In this document: one piece after another, positions 1-12,639 of the stretch
How the letters are laid out: each line of letters starts with the position of its first letter
How positions within the stretch are numbered: the first letter of the stretch is position 1
Assembly (NCBI RefSeq): GCF_030269925.1
Contig: NC_085119.1
Span: 9,399,001-9,463,000 of the forward strand
Length of the DNA: 64,000 nucleotides
Source of the DNA: Bombyx mori
Lineage: Eukaryota > Arthropoda > Insecta > Lepidoptera > Bombycidae
Reading direction: 5' to 3'
Notes under the pieces: generated by a model
Database searches by the model: none
What the model saw: only the letters and a program-made list of their open reading frames with translations
What the model was told of the DNA's origin: nothing
Program-made: the position numbers and the translations under genes

Positions 1-1540
1 GGCTATATAAAATTACGCTAAGACCAATACAAGCGTAGCACCAATAAATATTGTTTCAAAATCGGGTTTTTTTTCTTTTTTGAGAGCTTCCGCTCCGTGC
101 ACTGCGGAAACGGTTAAAGTTTCGCTAAAGTAATGTATGACAGAATTGTTCTCCTTTAAAAAATAAAAAAAAAGTCTGCGACAGCATATTAGACCTATAT
201 GTTAAGGTTGGCTCACTATAACGTTTTCTATGCTAACCAAATTTATTCTAAAATAAAGCAGTATTTGTGAAGGTGTTTTTATGAAGATGATATTAATCCC
301 TATAAATACCCTATAAATACGTTATTCATTACAAGTATTTAATTTTAAAGGATATTTACCCGCACTTGATTTTAATGAGTATTTCGTTATGAGTATTTTA
401 ATGAGTATGAGAAGATATCGCAGTTTTAAAATAACATCGCAGCAAAATTACTATCAAGCGCGTAATATTGATGTACATAGAATGTACACAGATGCACAGA
501 ATAAGAACAATAACAAGAAACACACAAATCACTTCAAGATAGGCCTTGAAAATTGTGGATTTTTGTGAATTTCTCCAGAATCCCATCATCAGGTCTTGAT
601 GATTACAGAACAATTCGGGAAGTCTACCCTACAAAAAACAGAAAAGAGAATTATCAGAATCGGTTCAAGCATTGTCGAGAAATCGATGAACACATATAGA
701 TAAAAAATGGTGGTCGAATCGATAGCCTCCTCTTTTGAAGTCGGTTAAAAAGCGTGATTGTGGTACTTTAAATAGCTCCTTAACGTTCTATTATTCAAAA
801 ATATTTTCATTTTTTACGTAAATGAAGTCGCAGGCAAAAGCTAGTTATTTATATAAATTTATCTTAGTTTTAAATGTTGTAGTTTATATATTATTATATA
901 TGTCCAGTGATTGCATCTCCAACAAGTCTTTGTTTGTAGGAGCTAATGCTCTCTAAATAAAATTAGCCTTTTATTGATTCAATTAAGTGTAAATATGGCA
1001 ACATCGACTGCTCTATCGATTCTTGAAACAATACAGTAGTACTCAGTAATGTTTTCAGTTTTGTTTCCGTGCTTGTCACCTGATTGACGGCGGCGAATAC
1101 TAAAACAGAAGGCATTAATTAAATTTCGCAACAGAAAACTTTTTCGTATCTCGAAACTCCATTGTTCGTTTGGTATTAATTTAACCGGAATCACAACAAA
1201 AAGTGTGTCACGGCTCACGGCCCAGTACACGTTTGCCCGTAAAGGAGGATAAACAACGTCGTCGTGCCGCTATATTTGCCGGAAAGATTTCCCGTTTCAG
1301 TCGCACGAAGAAAATGTGTTTGATTTATCAGCACTTGAGGCCGGACCTTCCGTTCGCTATAAATTTTATTGTGTTATGATTTAGGGACGCGTGCGATGTT
1401 ATGGTAAACACTTGGCTCTTTGTGTTTGTTACGTGATTTATTCCGTTTCGGGCATAGCTCTAGATGCTGTCAATACTCAACTCTGAATAAGATACCATAG
1501 ATCATTCACGGTATGAACTCTAAAATTTAGTAAGATAGCA
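1..1540. other. AT-rich DNA without recognised genes
   Basis: Only short open frames with no family features, on both strands. A slightly GC-richer part around 1180-1350 shows no splice-bounded ORF. Confidence 0.5.
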
Positions 1541-1544
1541 CATA

Positions 1545-1777
1545 TCCTCCTCCTCGCGTCGTTTTCCTCATTACTGAGGGTCGAGACTCCCCCGCTGCAT
1601 CAGTTTCTCCCGTACGACTTCCCTCCATCTGCCGCGATCCTTTGCTTCATGAAGGGCATTGTGGAAATTGATACTCAGAGAAGATCGTATTTGGTCCGAC
1701 CATCTCGTGGGACTGCGTCCTCTGGGACGTTTGCCATCTACCTTTCCTGTCACCATCAGCTGTTCAAGATATAGCAC
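1545..1777 (-). pseudogene. RTE/craft-type LINE C-terminal fragment
   Basis: The minus-strand frame 1571-1777 reads VTGKVDGKRPRGRSPTRWSD, then ALHEAKDRGRWREVVREK, and stops at SLDPQ. The basic GxRPRGRxxxRWxDQI plus A.DR..W pattern is the usual C-terminus of RTE-like LINE ORFs in moths. The sequence after the stop (GAGGAAAACGACGCGAGGAG) fits their short 3' ends. Only the end of the ORF is left. Confidence 0.6.
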
Positions 1778-2352
1778 ATATAATGAGCCTCAAAGATAGT
1801 TTTAATAATTTTGCCCTGTACAACAATTTGACCGATTTTAACAGAGCGTGACGAAATTTGGCTACTGTGCGAATTTTCTGAATTAATGTTGTACATAAAC
1901 TAGTACAGTATACTGATACTTGCAGAATTTGATTTATTGGGGTAAGCAGAAGTCACCTTAATAGTTATTAGAACATAGTAATCGAAGTATTTCATAGAGT
2001 TTTCCATATTTTAGTTATCCTTTTGGAGTTTTATCTTTCCATGCAATAATGATGATTTCATTATTGTACTAAACCGTCTAATTATTTCTGGAAATTTCCC
2101 CAAGTTTAGGAATAAAATTTACCATAAATAAAGCATGTCCGTAACAGAAATTAACAGCGAAGTCATTAAAAGTTTCATCTTCAAAATTCAAATGAATGCT
2201 CTAAATACAGAATACAGTTATATTTGTAAATTGTACTGTGTTTATTAAAATTTGGTTAATAATTAAAAGTTGGGATTTTAAAGTTTAATCTCGCTTATTG
2301 TTCACGTTATGTTTTTAAGAAGTTCTAGCTTTCGTTACATTATTATACATGA

Positions 2353-2802
2353 CTAGTGGCCCTACAGTAGTCGAGATTCGACTATAATTAATTGAAATTA
2401 TAAGTTTCAACATTATTATGGTTCTATTGTCAAACGCTATTATATTTTGATAATATTACCACAGTATTCGCCAAAACTGCACTATAGATCAATAATATTA
2501 ATGACAAACAATATTAATCTATTTTCAATTCGACCACAGACTTTAAACAATAACAAAAGTTTCCCAATTGACAGTAAACAAAGAGTATATTTTTATGTAT
2601 GTGTTGTTTCAAATACATGGTAGTGTGCGTAATGTTTTCTTTATTGATTTAATGTATTTTTTATGCATTATTTAAAAAAAAAATAGCATTGTGCACTTCT
2701 TCTCTATATTCTCTATAAGTGTGGAAATTTTCATACTCCTCCGTCCGTGCAATTTTCGTAAAAAGGGATACAAAGTTTTTGCTTCACGTATTAATATATA
2801 GA
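2353..2802 (-). mobile_element. Helitron-like element, family A
   Basis: Read on the minus strand it begins TCTATATATTAATACGTGAA and ends in a hairpin (TAGTCGA...TCGACTA) followed by a CTAG end, inserted between A and T. Contains no ORF; a non-autonomous element. Five copies in this window share the same two ends. Confidence 0.65.
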
Positions 2803-3290
2803 TTCACTGGGTTATGCGTGGTAAATGTAATGTTGAATTTTAAGTACTGTAATAGGTTCCGTACAAGCTATTCTAGTTACATAGCTGATGTTTACATTTC
2901 CTTGCACACCGATAGAATACCGATATATATATTTCACTCAGGGCTCCATGTCTGGCCACGAAAACTGAAATGTTAAAAACGGTAGAGATTGTCAAATTGA
3001 AATTATAAATGCCTCAGCGACTCCCACAAGAATCACGGTTTATATAACTTCTTTATTTTAGAAGAACAATAAGGAAAACTGTCCTCAATTTCTTTCTTAA
3101 AACTTGACAATTTTTAATACCAATGATCTCGTCTACCATGTATTGAATAAACTGGATTTCTTCAGGAAATACATAATTTTTTTTGGAGTTTACTCCTTTA
3201 GAATCGATTTACATATATAGGCCCGGGGTATGAAAATTATGGGGACCAAAATCGTACTAGCATGTCACACGAAATGCGTTATGCGCCTGA

Positions 3291-3336
3291 TTGGCTCCTG
3301 ATTGCGTGATGCGTGCGCGCGCCAATCAGGAGCCAA
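3291..3336. promoter_or_regulatory. Inverted repeat with paired CCAAT boxes in a GC-rich island
   Basis: TTGGCTCCTGATTG (3291-3304) and its exact inverse CAATCAGGAGCCAA (3323-3336) around an 18-base GC-rich loop. Each arm holds a CCAAT/ATTGG motif. The island spans about 3270-3410 and could be promoter DNA of a gene or element; no adjoining ORF is convincing. Confidence 0.35.
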
Positions 3337-3593
3337 CGCGCGGCCGCGTTATCGCAGGTGACGCCGGGCTGCTGCGCCGGCAGTCCGCCACAAAGCCTCG
3401 TACTGATCGCGCGTTTCTCTCATTATTGTATTTTCATATATTTGTTAGTCGTTTGTTTTGTGTCTCGTTAATTTGTTAATAATCTGTAGTGTATCGTGTT
3501 GTCGTAATATAGAACTATTTCTCGTATTGTTTCGTTTAATTTTTTATATCCAGTAAACTCCAGTCGTGCGTCGGAGCGGACACACACACTTTT

Positions 3594-3990
3594 TTTATAA
3601 TTATTTTTATTGTCCTTATATGCAGACGGACATACAGCCCCCAGGATAGTGAGTGGATAGCGTCGCTAATGGTGTCAGTAAAACAAGAGCAGAGCAAAAC
3701 CACTGCATACCACTGAGTACTCTCCGAAAACCTCATTTGAGTAATGGCTTGTCGGCGTGTCATAGCACTCCGAAAACACTTGGAGGCAAGTTCATTCCAA
3801 ATCCGGAGGGTGCGAGGCAGAATTAAAGATCTCTGGATACGCATTGTGGATAAACGCAGTGGTTCTAGGTAGTATGGATGTAGGTACTATGCTCCGGTGA
3901 CGGGCGATACGATCATAAATACGAGATAATGGGATCATCCCGAAAATTCGTCAAAGCACTCCCCATGGAACATACGGTACGCAGCCATTT
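3594..3990 (-). mobile_element. Old CR1-like LINE copy
   Basis: Matches 51440-51800 with decay: TGCAGACGGACATACAGCC, GTGTCATAGCACTCCG, GGAGGCAAGTTCATTCCAAA, AAAGATCTCTGGATACGCA and CACTCCCCATGGAACATACG. A minus-strand frame here still reads QRSLILPRTLRIWNELASK, a decayed form of the family C-terminus. Confidence 0.6.
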
Positions 3991-4436
3991 ACACCGCTTT
4001 CCCGATTATTCCGACAAACTTTGTTGTGACTTGTTCACCCGATTGTTCTTGCCATCCATAATAAATTCCTTAACTCTAACCGGTGTACATATCACTGCGT
4101 CCTTTCCTCAGCCTAATTTTATTATTGCGCTCTTACTGGTAGTAGGGATTCAATAAAAGTAGCAGTAAAGTTATCAGCTTATCAGAGCATCATAATGTGC
4201 ATGCCGCTATTGAAACTGTGATATACAGTCGAAGTCTCGATTGCATCGTATAACTGCTGTTCCATCGTTATAACTGGAATGCATAACTGCTATGCGATTT
4301 TGCCACACCGCTACACTAGTGGTAGGACCACTATTTAAACGAAGTTCCAATTTTACTGTTTAGCTATTGCCACAAAATATAAAAATTGTGTGTTCCGGTC
4401 TGAAGGGGCGAGATTAGATAAACTATTCTAATTCAT

Positions 4437-4640
4437 AATTAAAACTACTTTTACGGCTTAATCCCGCGTTTTTTTATTGTCATTAGATAATTTTCAGGGA
4501 CCCAGTACTTAGAGTGTGACCACGAAAACTGTAAAATTAACTGAACTGTGTGTAAACTGTATAAAAGTATTTGAAACGTCGGAAATAATATAATGATGAC
4601 ATTAAAAAAACGCGAGATTAAGTCGTAAAGGTAATTAGAT
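4437..4640. mobile_element. MITE with about 35-bp terminal inverted repeats
   Basis: TTTTACGGCTTAATCCCGCG at the left and the inverted CTTTACGACTTAATCTCGCG at the right, each followed by TTTTTTTA.TGTCAT. The middle holds CCACGAAAACTGTAAAATTA. The minus-strand 96-codon frame across it is not a gene. A second copy is at 57918-58373. Confidence 0.6.
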
Positions 4641-5525
4641 TTTATAACGTCTCGACTCGCAAAAATCGAAAAAAATACTTTATTCCAATTCACATAAAAT
4701 GACTCAAGGTACATTTTTTTTGAATATTTACATAGTAACAAGCGTTCGGAATTTTAGCCTATTTTATTACAATTAGACCGTTTAGACGTATTTAAGTTTG
4801 CTTTTTCAATTACATTACTTACTTAATGTATGCGTTATCTAAAATTATTATTCAATTCAAATCTTCTAAACAATATTGTACGGTATTATATAGCGCTTCG
4901 ACTGTAACTGACACTCAAATTATATGATACAAAGACGAAAGCAAAGGCACGGTGTATCCTACGCTCTGTTATTTTCGCTACCTCCTCGCAAACCTGTAAT
5001 TACCTAGTTGCTTGCTTGCTGTTGACAGTTCCAATTACATTAAAAGGATCGAACCCTATTCTGTTAGACGGCACATTGTAGATTTAACAACATATTGTTT
5101 TCAATTCACGATTGTGTGACAAATTTAATTCAATTTCAAACACCAATTATTTTTTACCATTTTCGGCCATTATTAAAAATTCAAGGAAGGCTTTTGACAC
5201 AGTATTACCGTAAAACACCGACAGATGGCACGTAAGTAGTTTAATAACGAGGTGTATTTCGGATCATATTTCATAATACTTATTTCTTTGGTCTGTTGTT
5301 TAACAAAGGTAACAGAGGTTACATTTCTTATTTAACAATCGTAAAATGTAATTGTATCTCTTTCTGTTGTTGTATTATGTTTACACACTTTGTTAATTCC
5401 TTCTCATTGAATTTTTTAATAATAGTTTAATTCGTTTTTGACCCATGTGGAAGTGTTTACTTTACTTTATACTCGAAAGTTGAAAGCGTAGTACACCAAA
5501 GCGTATTTAGGTTTAATTAAATGAA
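4641..5525. other. AT-rich DNA without recognised genes
   Basis: No repeat family or coding signal recognised. Confidence 0.5.
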
Positions 5526-5738
5526 CTGGTGATAGGACCTCTTGTGAGTCTGCCGTGAAGCAGTAATGCGTTTCGGTTTGAAGAGTGGGGCAGCCGTTGT
5601 AACTATAATTGAGACCTTAGAACATATATATCTCAAGGTGGGTGGCGCATTTACGTTGTAGATGTCTATGGGCTCCAGTAACCAGTTAACACCAGGTGGG
5701 CCGTGAGCTCGTCCATCCATTTATGCAATAAAAAAAAA
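5526..5738 (+). repeat. Bm1-type SINE, short form, internal deletion
   Basis: CTGGTGATAGGACCTCTTGT start and GTGAGCTCGTCC...GCAATAAAA end. The part between GAGTC and TGCCGTGAAG (about 35 bases) is missing. Confidence 0.85.
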
Positions 5739-7340
5739 TTCAACTCGATCGAGCCAAATACATGCGAATAAAAAAATAAATGCATTGAACACACCAAAAG
5801 AGCAACAAATCTCCTTTTTTACGTCATCAGCTACTCGACAGGTATAGCGGGGAAATTCAATTAAAAAATGACAGTTTCGTCGTTTGTAAGCAAAAAAAAA
5901 CTATGCTTATGCGTAAAATTGTCTCTGTCTTTTCATGACTCTAAGTGGCTTCACGAGTTCGAGACAATTTACTTTGGCGCGACTAATAAATGTGCTACAT
6001 CAAGCTTCTGCAAAAGTGCGAAGTTGAATTAATCTCATACGTCTGCGTTACACTAATTTCGTACCAGATACAAAAATTTTTTTCATGGAATAATAACAAA
6101 CGAATTCGCTTCTCATTTTTTTAACGACGTATAAACTTTGATGGCGCGGCAAGAGAAAGTTTTACATCTTTTTTCTTAACAGAATCGCGTAAAACGTTTG
6201 AAACTCACTCGTGCACGTCGTCTTGTAATTTCATCCCGACAAAATTTTTATGCCTAAACTCATTTTCAGGGGATAGTCACGTTGATAGAGTTCTTTTCAT
6301 AAGGGGCAAAAACTGATCAGACTAATCAAGACGAGTGTGGAGAGCGTCAATCAGGCCACCTCGTTACCTAAACGAGCGGTAATTTTCTTTCGCTGACCGG
6401 TCGAGGTTTCAAACTAACCTAATATCTCACATCGATAGACTTCCCGAGCTCCTTATTTATTGTGTTATCTCATGTATCTTTACTTAATAATAAACTTATA
6501 AAAATAAATTCCAAACCTTCAGCAGTCGTTTTAAATACGCGCATTACAAATTAATAAAAATTGATAGTATAATGTATGTTAAAAGACTTTTGATAGTATA
6601 ATGTATGCAAAGTTATGAGATTTATATGGTATTGAACAAACTATTATGCATTATATTATTATAATCTATCGGAAAAGTACGTATTAAAAAATTCAGGTGA
6701 AAATACAAAATGGAAATCAGAATGCGACAATCGTGGCGCGTGATTACTCCGTATCGTACCGAACTCCGGACTCCCGACTCTCAGCTATAATGATCGTAAT
6801 AATTTGGCCGTAATCGACTGCATGCCGCTTTGTACGCGCCTTGGGACACCGATTTGAAGCCAGCTTTGCATTGCGCATCACGCGAAAACTACCAAATATT
6901 TACAGACATATCTTAATAGATTTGATACCTGACTGATGGATTACACTCAATTAGGCCGAGTTTCGTAATTAAAACAATTTGAAGATACAAGCAAGCAAAG
7001 TTATAGTGACGCGAATGATTTAGTGATCTTGTTAATGGTTTAACTTCGTCAGACTAGGCTCGGGGCGCACAGGGACCCCCTGTTAACTCGCCACGGCGTA
7101 CGCTCCGGGTGTTTTCTCATAATTTATTTAACTAGATTACGTACGTGATGTCCGCAAGATTGCAGATAGAAAGGGTTCGTGAATACGTAGGTGTTAATTA
7201 ACAATACGTGTTATTACATCTCGAAACTAGATTCGCAAAATTGAATTTTCTCTGACACAAACGACCTGTTTGAAGTTGTTGAGTGAATTTTTCTGTATTT
7301 AATTCGATTTTTTTGATTTCTAAATTTTTTTAATTGCGTA
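5739..7340. other. AT-rich DNA without recognised genes
   Basis: Apart from the small direct repeat at 6561 nothing is recognised; slightly GC-richer patches near 6730-6860 and 7050-7110 lack ORFs. Confidence 0.5.
6561..6608. repeat. Two-copy direct repeat
   Basis: TTGATAGTATAATGTATG occurs twice, about 29 bases apart; a small local duplication. Confidence 0.6.
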
Positions 7341-7505
7341 TTGGGTGGAACAGCTCACGGCCCACCTGCTGTTAAGTGGTTACCGGTGCCAATAGACATT
7401 TACAATGTAAATGCTGGCACCCACCTTGAGATATGAGTTCTAAATTCTCAGTATCGTTACAATGGCTGCCCCACAAGAGACTCACAAGAGGTCCTAATCC
7501 CAGTA
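7341..7505 (-). repeat. Bm1-type SINE, short form, internal deletion
   Basis: Reverse-oriented Bm1 tail and body, with the middle lost between GCTGCCCCAC and AAGAGACTCACAAG. Confidence 0.8.
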
Positions 7506-8682
7506 AATTTATGTCTTTTTATTAAATTTGTCTTTTTTAAGAGATTTAATTGTTATAATTAAATGATTTCTTCTATTTCAAATTACAGAACCTCTTGAAT
7601 AGGAGTTAAAGCAAACACTATCGCATGGAAATAAGATTAGCAGACGTTATAATAGAGTCGAGCTTGCTCTATAGGTATCATGACAATACGGTAAAAATAG
7701 AAAGGAAGGCATTACTTAACCATGAAACAGTATGACTGCATACCGATAGGAATGTTCATGAAAGTGACATTATTACTTGCAGTTTCATCGCGTAATAAAA
7801 TATATTTAACCAGTAAAACTTAGTGGGCGATAAAAAAAGCAGATTTCCGGAGTAACTAAGATCTTAGCGCTTTCACAATACACATTTAGTTTGTTTCGCC
7901 TTAAGCCGGGACATCGGATAGCGTCAGAAAGATTCCTTATATAAAACCCATTGACCCAGAGCGGGTGTAACTCAGAACGGTGAGCGCGCGGGACACACGG
8001 ACAATAATGGCGCCCATAATTTGCCCCTAATGGGCCTTACACTATCGCACTGTCAGCCCTACCAAAAATAAGCTTCTTTTGCCTAAATCTTTTCCGGGAC
8101 ACATGGAGATAGAGTACTATAATACTCTTTTAAATGCCAGCTGTGATGAATCGGTTTACGATAAGTTTTCAGAATAAAACATTGGCCTTCTTGTCGTAAT
8201 GTGGGCAGCCCTAATGTGTCGTAAATGGTCAAAAAAAGTTTATGTCTGTGAAAATATACACCAATTATTTCAAAGACCTGTTTGCTTGCAATAAGTTTAA
8301 AAAAATCCGTTATTCAACAAGTTGTGTATTTCCGAACGACGATTATCACAACGGATATCTATTATGGAATATTAGGGAAGTCTTAACAATCTCATTTTTA
8401 ATTATTATTACTATTGCAGAGGACCAGAAGAGTAACTGCACCTGGTGTTAACCGGTTATCAGAGTTGTGATCACCACCAAATCCATTAGAACATCAGATC
8501 CACCACCAATAGATAGATAGGTTAAAGTCTCAATTGCATAATGGATATTTCACCTTTTTGAACGGATACGTATGTACTGCTTCGCGTCAAAAATTAACAG
8601 GGTTGTCGTATCTATCCGTCAAGGTTATATGCTGTGGTGGTAGAAAAATTAATGATGTACTAGTTTCATTCTAAATACCTAA
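7506..8682. other. AT-rich DNA without recognised genes
   Basis: Nothing supported; the 69-codon frame at 8242 has no features. Confidence 0.5.
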
Positions 8683-8918
8683 AGGACCTGTTGTGAGTCC
8701 GCGCGGGTAGGTACCACCGCCCTGCCTATTTCTGCCGTGAAGCAGTAATGCGTTTCGGTTTGAAGGGTGGGGCAGCCGTTGTAACTATACTGAGACCTTA
8801 CAACTTATATCTCAAGGTGGGTGGCGCATTTACGTTGTAGATGTCTATGGGCTCCAATAACGACTTAACACCAGGTGGGCTGTGAGCTCGTCCAACCATC
8901 TAAACAATAAAAAAAAAA
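8683..8918 (+). repeat. Bm1-type SINE, short form
   Basis: GGACCTGTTGTGAGTCCGCG through GCCGTGAAGCAGTAATGCG to TAAACAATAAAAA. Confidence 0.9.
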
Positions 8919-9321
8919 TAACAGACCTCTCAAGAGATATTTTGTGTTGACTTGTAAATCCTATCGAAGTGAAGCCGTGGAATTGGAATTTAAAGGGGTC
9001 GGTGTTAAATATACATAGTTCGAAGTTGGGTTTTGTTAAACGAGATTAGGCCACTGTTATCTGATAATAATTCACTGGGCTCTTTGCCGTGGCTTGCATG
9101 CATATATGTTTAAAAAGCATTAAGAGATACCAGACGAAGAACTAACGGGCAGAGCTTTATTCGTTCCATATCAAGGCTGAAATTATGAAAATAAAACTTT
9201 TTTAAGTAACGATTTCGTCACATTCACATTCACATTCGGTCACAATCTGGGAAAGGCTTATTGTGTTCGTGGTTAGTAGTAGAGTAAAATCAAATTTTGG
9301 TTTTATATGAAATTTTATACT

Positions 9322-9687
9322 GTTTTTTTTTTTTTTTTTTTATGGATGGACGAGCTCACGGCCCACCTGGTATTAAATGGTTACCGTAGCCCATAGACAT
9401 CTACAACGCAAATGCCACCACCTACTTTGAGACATGAGTTCTAAGTCTCAGCTTTTACAGTATAACGGCTGAACAGCCCTTCAGACCGAAACGCATTACA
9501 TATTATAATTTTGCGGGTTTGATTTTTACTATACGATGTTATTCCTTCACCACGGAAGTCAATCGTGAACATTTGTTAAGTACGTATGTCATTGGAAAAA
9601 TTGGTTCCTGCCGGCGGGATTCCAACACTGATGCATCGCTACATACGAATGCACCGGACGTCTTATCCTTTAGGCCACGACGACTTC
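9322..9687 (-). repeat. Bm1-type SINE, long form with tRNA-like head
   Basis: Poly(T), reversed body, then at the right end the reversed tRNA-like head: GTCGTGGCCTAAAGGATAAG (A-box-like) and a B-box-like segment on the minus strand. The head is a SINE promoter, not a tRNA gene. Confidence 0.85.
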
Positions 9688-10264
9688 AAAGGAAATCAAA
9701 ATTCTTTAGGAAACCGAATTGAGATTTTTTTTAAATAATAGACTTTTTATGTAACTTATAATTATTGTTTTAGTATTGATGAGCGAACGAGCCCGTCTGG
9801 TACGAAGTTGGCATATGGACGAATCCTCAATTGTATCGAAAATTATTATCATGTTTCATACTACCTACATATAATGTATTGTAACCAACCATTCTCATTT
9901 ATCTGAAAATGTACCGAATATAGTAGAATTGTAACACGAGGCTTAACTTAGGATTTGGTGAAAAGAAGAAATGAAAATATGCCTAGTCGAGACCGATGGA
10001 AGGTCATAGAGCTAGGCTCACATGCTAACATGATGTATTATTCACTACGCTACCAGACATTTACATTTGTCAAAGTCAAATACGAATTCGTAAAATATAA
10101 TATTTTATTCCTTATAGAATTGTGTAGGTATTTGAATAAATTTCAACCATGATTTGTTACGTAACATACGAAAATTAGGTGAACAATTGGGTTAACTCCT
10201 ACATTTTTCATTCTCGGTAACAACTTTTTCGAACTTCTCAGAATCGAATGAAATAATGGAACGA

Positions 10265-10474
10265 TTTTTTTTTATTGCATAGGTCGGTGGACGAGCTCAC
10301 AGCCCACCTACTGTTAAGTAAGTTACCGGAGCCCATAGACATCCACAACGTAAATGCCGCCACCCACCCATGCCGCCACCCACCCATGCCCACCAATATA
10401 GTTACAGCGGCTGCCTCACCCTTCAAACCGAAACGCATTACTGCTTCACGGCAGAAATAGGCAGGGTGTTGGTA

Positions 10475-10476
<2 letters not shown>
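10265..10476 (-). repeat. Bm1-type SINE, 3' portion, split by the jockey-like LINE
   Basis: Contains a 15-base-scale tandem repeat CCACCCACCCATGCC (about 10369-10393). Continues at 11973-12008 after the LINE insertion. Confidence 0.85.
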
Positions 10477-10508
<32 letters not shown>

Positions 10509-11959
10509 ATTGAAAGTTTACTGGTGGCCCGAAGGCCTTTCCAGTTTCACCAGGACAGGTGGGCGAGCAAAGGCTCAGCCAAGAGGGGTGGGATTTGCTA
10601 ACAACTGCCCGAGCGCCTCCGAAGGAGACCTAACAACTCAAGAGCGATTGTTTCGCGAATGAATCTACTACCGGATCGGAATCGCGACCCGCTGAGAAGA
10701 TCCGGCGAGAAACTCAGCGGGCTGATGCATGGGTTAGGTTGCACGTCGACCTCTTTGTCGAGTTCGACGAGTACGGTTACCGGGGTCCCTAAGCCTGCCC
10801 CTAGTATTAGAGCTGAAGGCATCTAATGCAAAGGTTATTGGATCTGATGGATCCGTAAGGACGTGTCTAGGGCGTCGACGGTGACTGGCTCCTGCATGAT
10901 CAGGATTCGGGGAGTAGTCAGCGGCGGCAACGATAAGGCGATTATCATGACGCATAGCCTTATCGAAGTATCGTTCCGACGCTGACTTCATGTATTTCCG
11001 AATTGATTCGAGGCCCAGGTCGTCGTGTAGGTCAACGTTCCTCACGAACCACGGAGCCCCGACAGCTAACCTGCAAAAGCGGGATTGTAGGGATTGGAGG
11101 GTGTCTATGTGTGTGCGGGCCGCGTGAGCGAACACCACACTCGCGTAAGTCATGACGGGCCTTATGCAAGTTTTGTAAAGTGTCACCTTGTTCCGAAGGG
11201 ACATTTTACTTCGCTTACAGATCATGGGGTAGAGTCTACCGAGAATAAACGCGGCACGGTCACGGACTGATTTTATATGCGGGCGGAATGTCATCGATGC
11301 ATCCAGGGTAACGCCCAGGTACTTGACCTTCCTGGCCCAGGGTATGGGTTGTCTAAAGAGAGTAATCGGGGGTGTGAGATTCCTCCTCCTAATCCGGGAG
11401 GAAATCCGTGTGGAGCTTCCCCTCTGAAATAGCACCGCAGTACTTTTCGCTGGGTTGATGTCTATGCGCCATTTTCGGAACCACTGTCCTAGGGCTAGGG
11501 CTGCGCTCTGAAGCTTCTTCGCGATTAGGGACTTATTTCTACTAGAATAGTAAACAGTCGTGTCGTCGGCGAATAAAGCTAAATGGGTCGGCGGCGACCG
11601 GGGAATATCGTTGACGAATAAGCTAAATAGGAGGGGTGAGAGGACAGAGCCTTGCGGGACTCCAGCTGTGAGAGGTCGTGGGGAGGAGCGGGTTCCCTCG
11701 ACTCGATATCGAAAAGAGCGGTTCGACAAGAAGTCCCGTATGATGAGCACGAGACTATCCGGCACGCCCATGTTGAATAGTTTGAAAATCAAACCGTTGT
11801 GCCAGACTTTGTCGAACGCTTTTGCGACGTCGAAGAAGAGGGCTCCCGTGTATAACGGTTTTGGTCGATTAAGCCCCACAAGAATGTGCTCCGTGAGGCG
11901 GTGCACCTGTTGAACGCATGAGTGATTTGTACGGAATCCGAATTGTTCATCGATGAGAA
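10477..11959 (-). mobile_element. 5'-truncated jockey-like LINE inserted in a Bm1 SINE
   Basis: Minus-strand insertion with a poly(A) tail (poly(T) 10477-10505 on +) and a 13-bp target duplication GGTGTTGGTACCT at 10465-10477 and 11960-11972. The flanking pieces 10265-10476 and 11973-12008 are one Bm1 copy cut in two. The 3' UTR (about 10506-10733) includes the GATCCGGCGAGAAACTC segment shared with other jockey-type pieces in the window. Confidence 0.85.
10734..11959 (-). CDS. Reverse transcriptase C-terminal half of the jockey-like LINE
   Basis: Open from the truncated 5' end of the element (11959) to the stop at 10734, about 408 codons with no break. It starts in the RT fingers (IDEQFGFRTNHSC), then has the catalytic Asp region FFDVAKAFDKVWH, GVPQGSVLSPLLFSLF, and FADD (11562-11573) in place of YADD, as in jockey-clade elements, followed by KVKYLGVTLD and TYASVVFAHAA. 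The tail is Arg-rich. The endonuclease and ORF1 are absent because of the 5' truncation, so the copy cannot move by itself. No ATG of its own; an apparent start at 11906 is a GTG codon inside the RT. Confidence 0.75.
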
Positions 11960-11972
11960 GGTGTTGGTACCT

Positions 11973-12008
11973 ATCCGTGCGGACTCACAAGAGGTCCTAC
12001 CATCAGTA
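11973..12008 (-). repeat. Bm1-type SINE, remaining 5' portion
   Basis: ATCCGTGCGGACTCACAAGA then GGTCCTACCATCAGTAA completes the copy cut by the LINE. Confidence 0.8.
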
Positions 12009-12639
12009 AAAATGTGGGAAACGTATATTAATTGACTTTTCTACAGAGATTTTAAGATATCTTTGGTTTGGTATCTTTGGTCATATACTAGATATTATAT
12101 AGTTTGCAATGCAGAAAAAATTAAACTGTTTATTCCCCATCATCCACGCGCACTTGAACATAATGAAGGGTCCATTTATGCGCATGTTTTTTCCTGTATT
12201 AATAATAATGTAATCAACTGTAATAGTAAGCATACAAGTCAACAATAGTACTAATCTAAGAAGGAAAGTAGGTGAATTTTTTTGTGAACAAGACATAGAA
12301 GCTCTTAATTTTATTTATTTAGAAAATGTATAGTCTCCGTTTTAGGTTTCTCTAAATCCTACTAAAGTCTATACTTATCTTTGGTTCATTCTAATACGAT
12401 TTAGGCACAGAATGACCACCCCGTCTTTTTCCACGAGAGCGAATTCAACATAGAATTGACAACAGCGTTTTCTCTGTATTATGTATATCAGTCTCTGATT
12501 ACATAGCATAGGAATCCTAATTTGGGGCGGGATGACCGTGCGTGACTTGTTACCGGTTATTTATTTAATTTTTTACTTATTCTATACCACACACACTGCG
12601 ATCAAAAACTGAAATTTACTGGTTTTAGGGCGTGTTGTA
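12009..12639. other. AT-rich DNA without recognised genes
   Basis: Overlapping short frames on both strands (12063-12296) show no family features. Confidence 0.5.

Noticed and set aside
11560..11913. 117-codon + strand frame
   Set aside because: Antisense shadow of the jockey-like RT.
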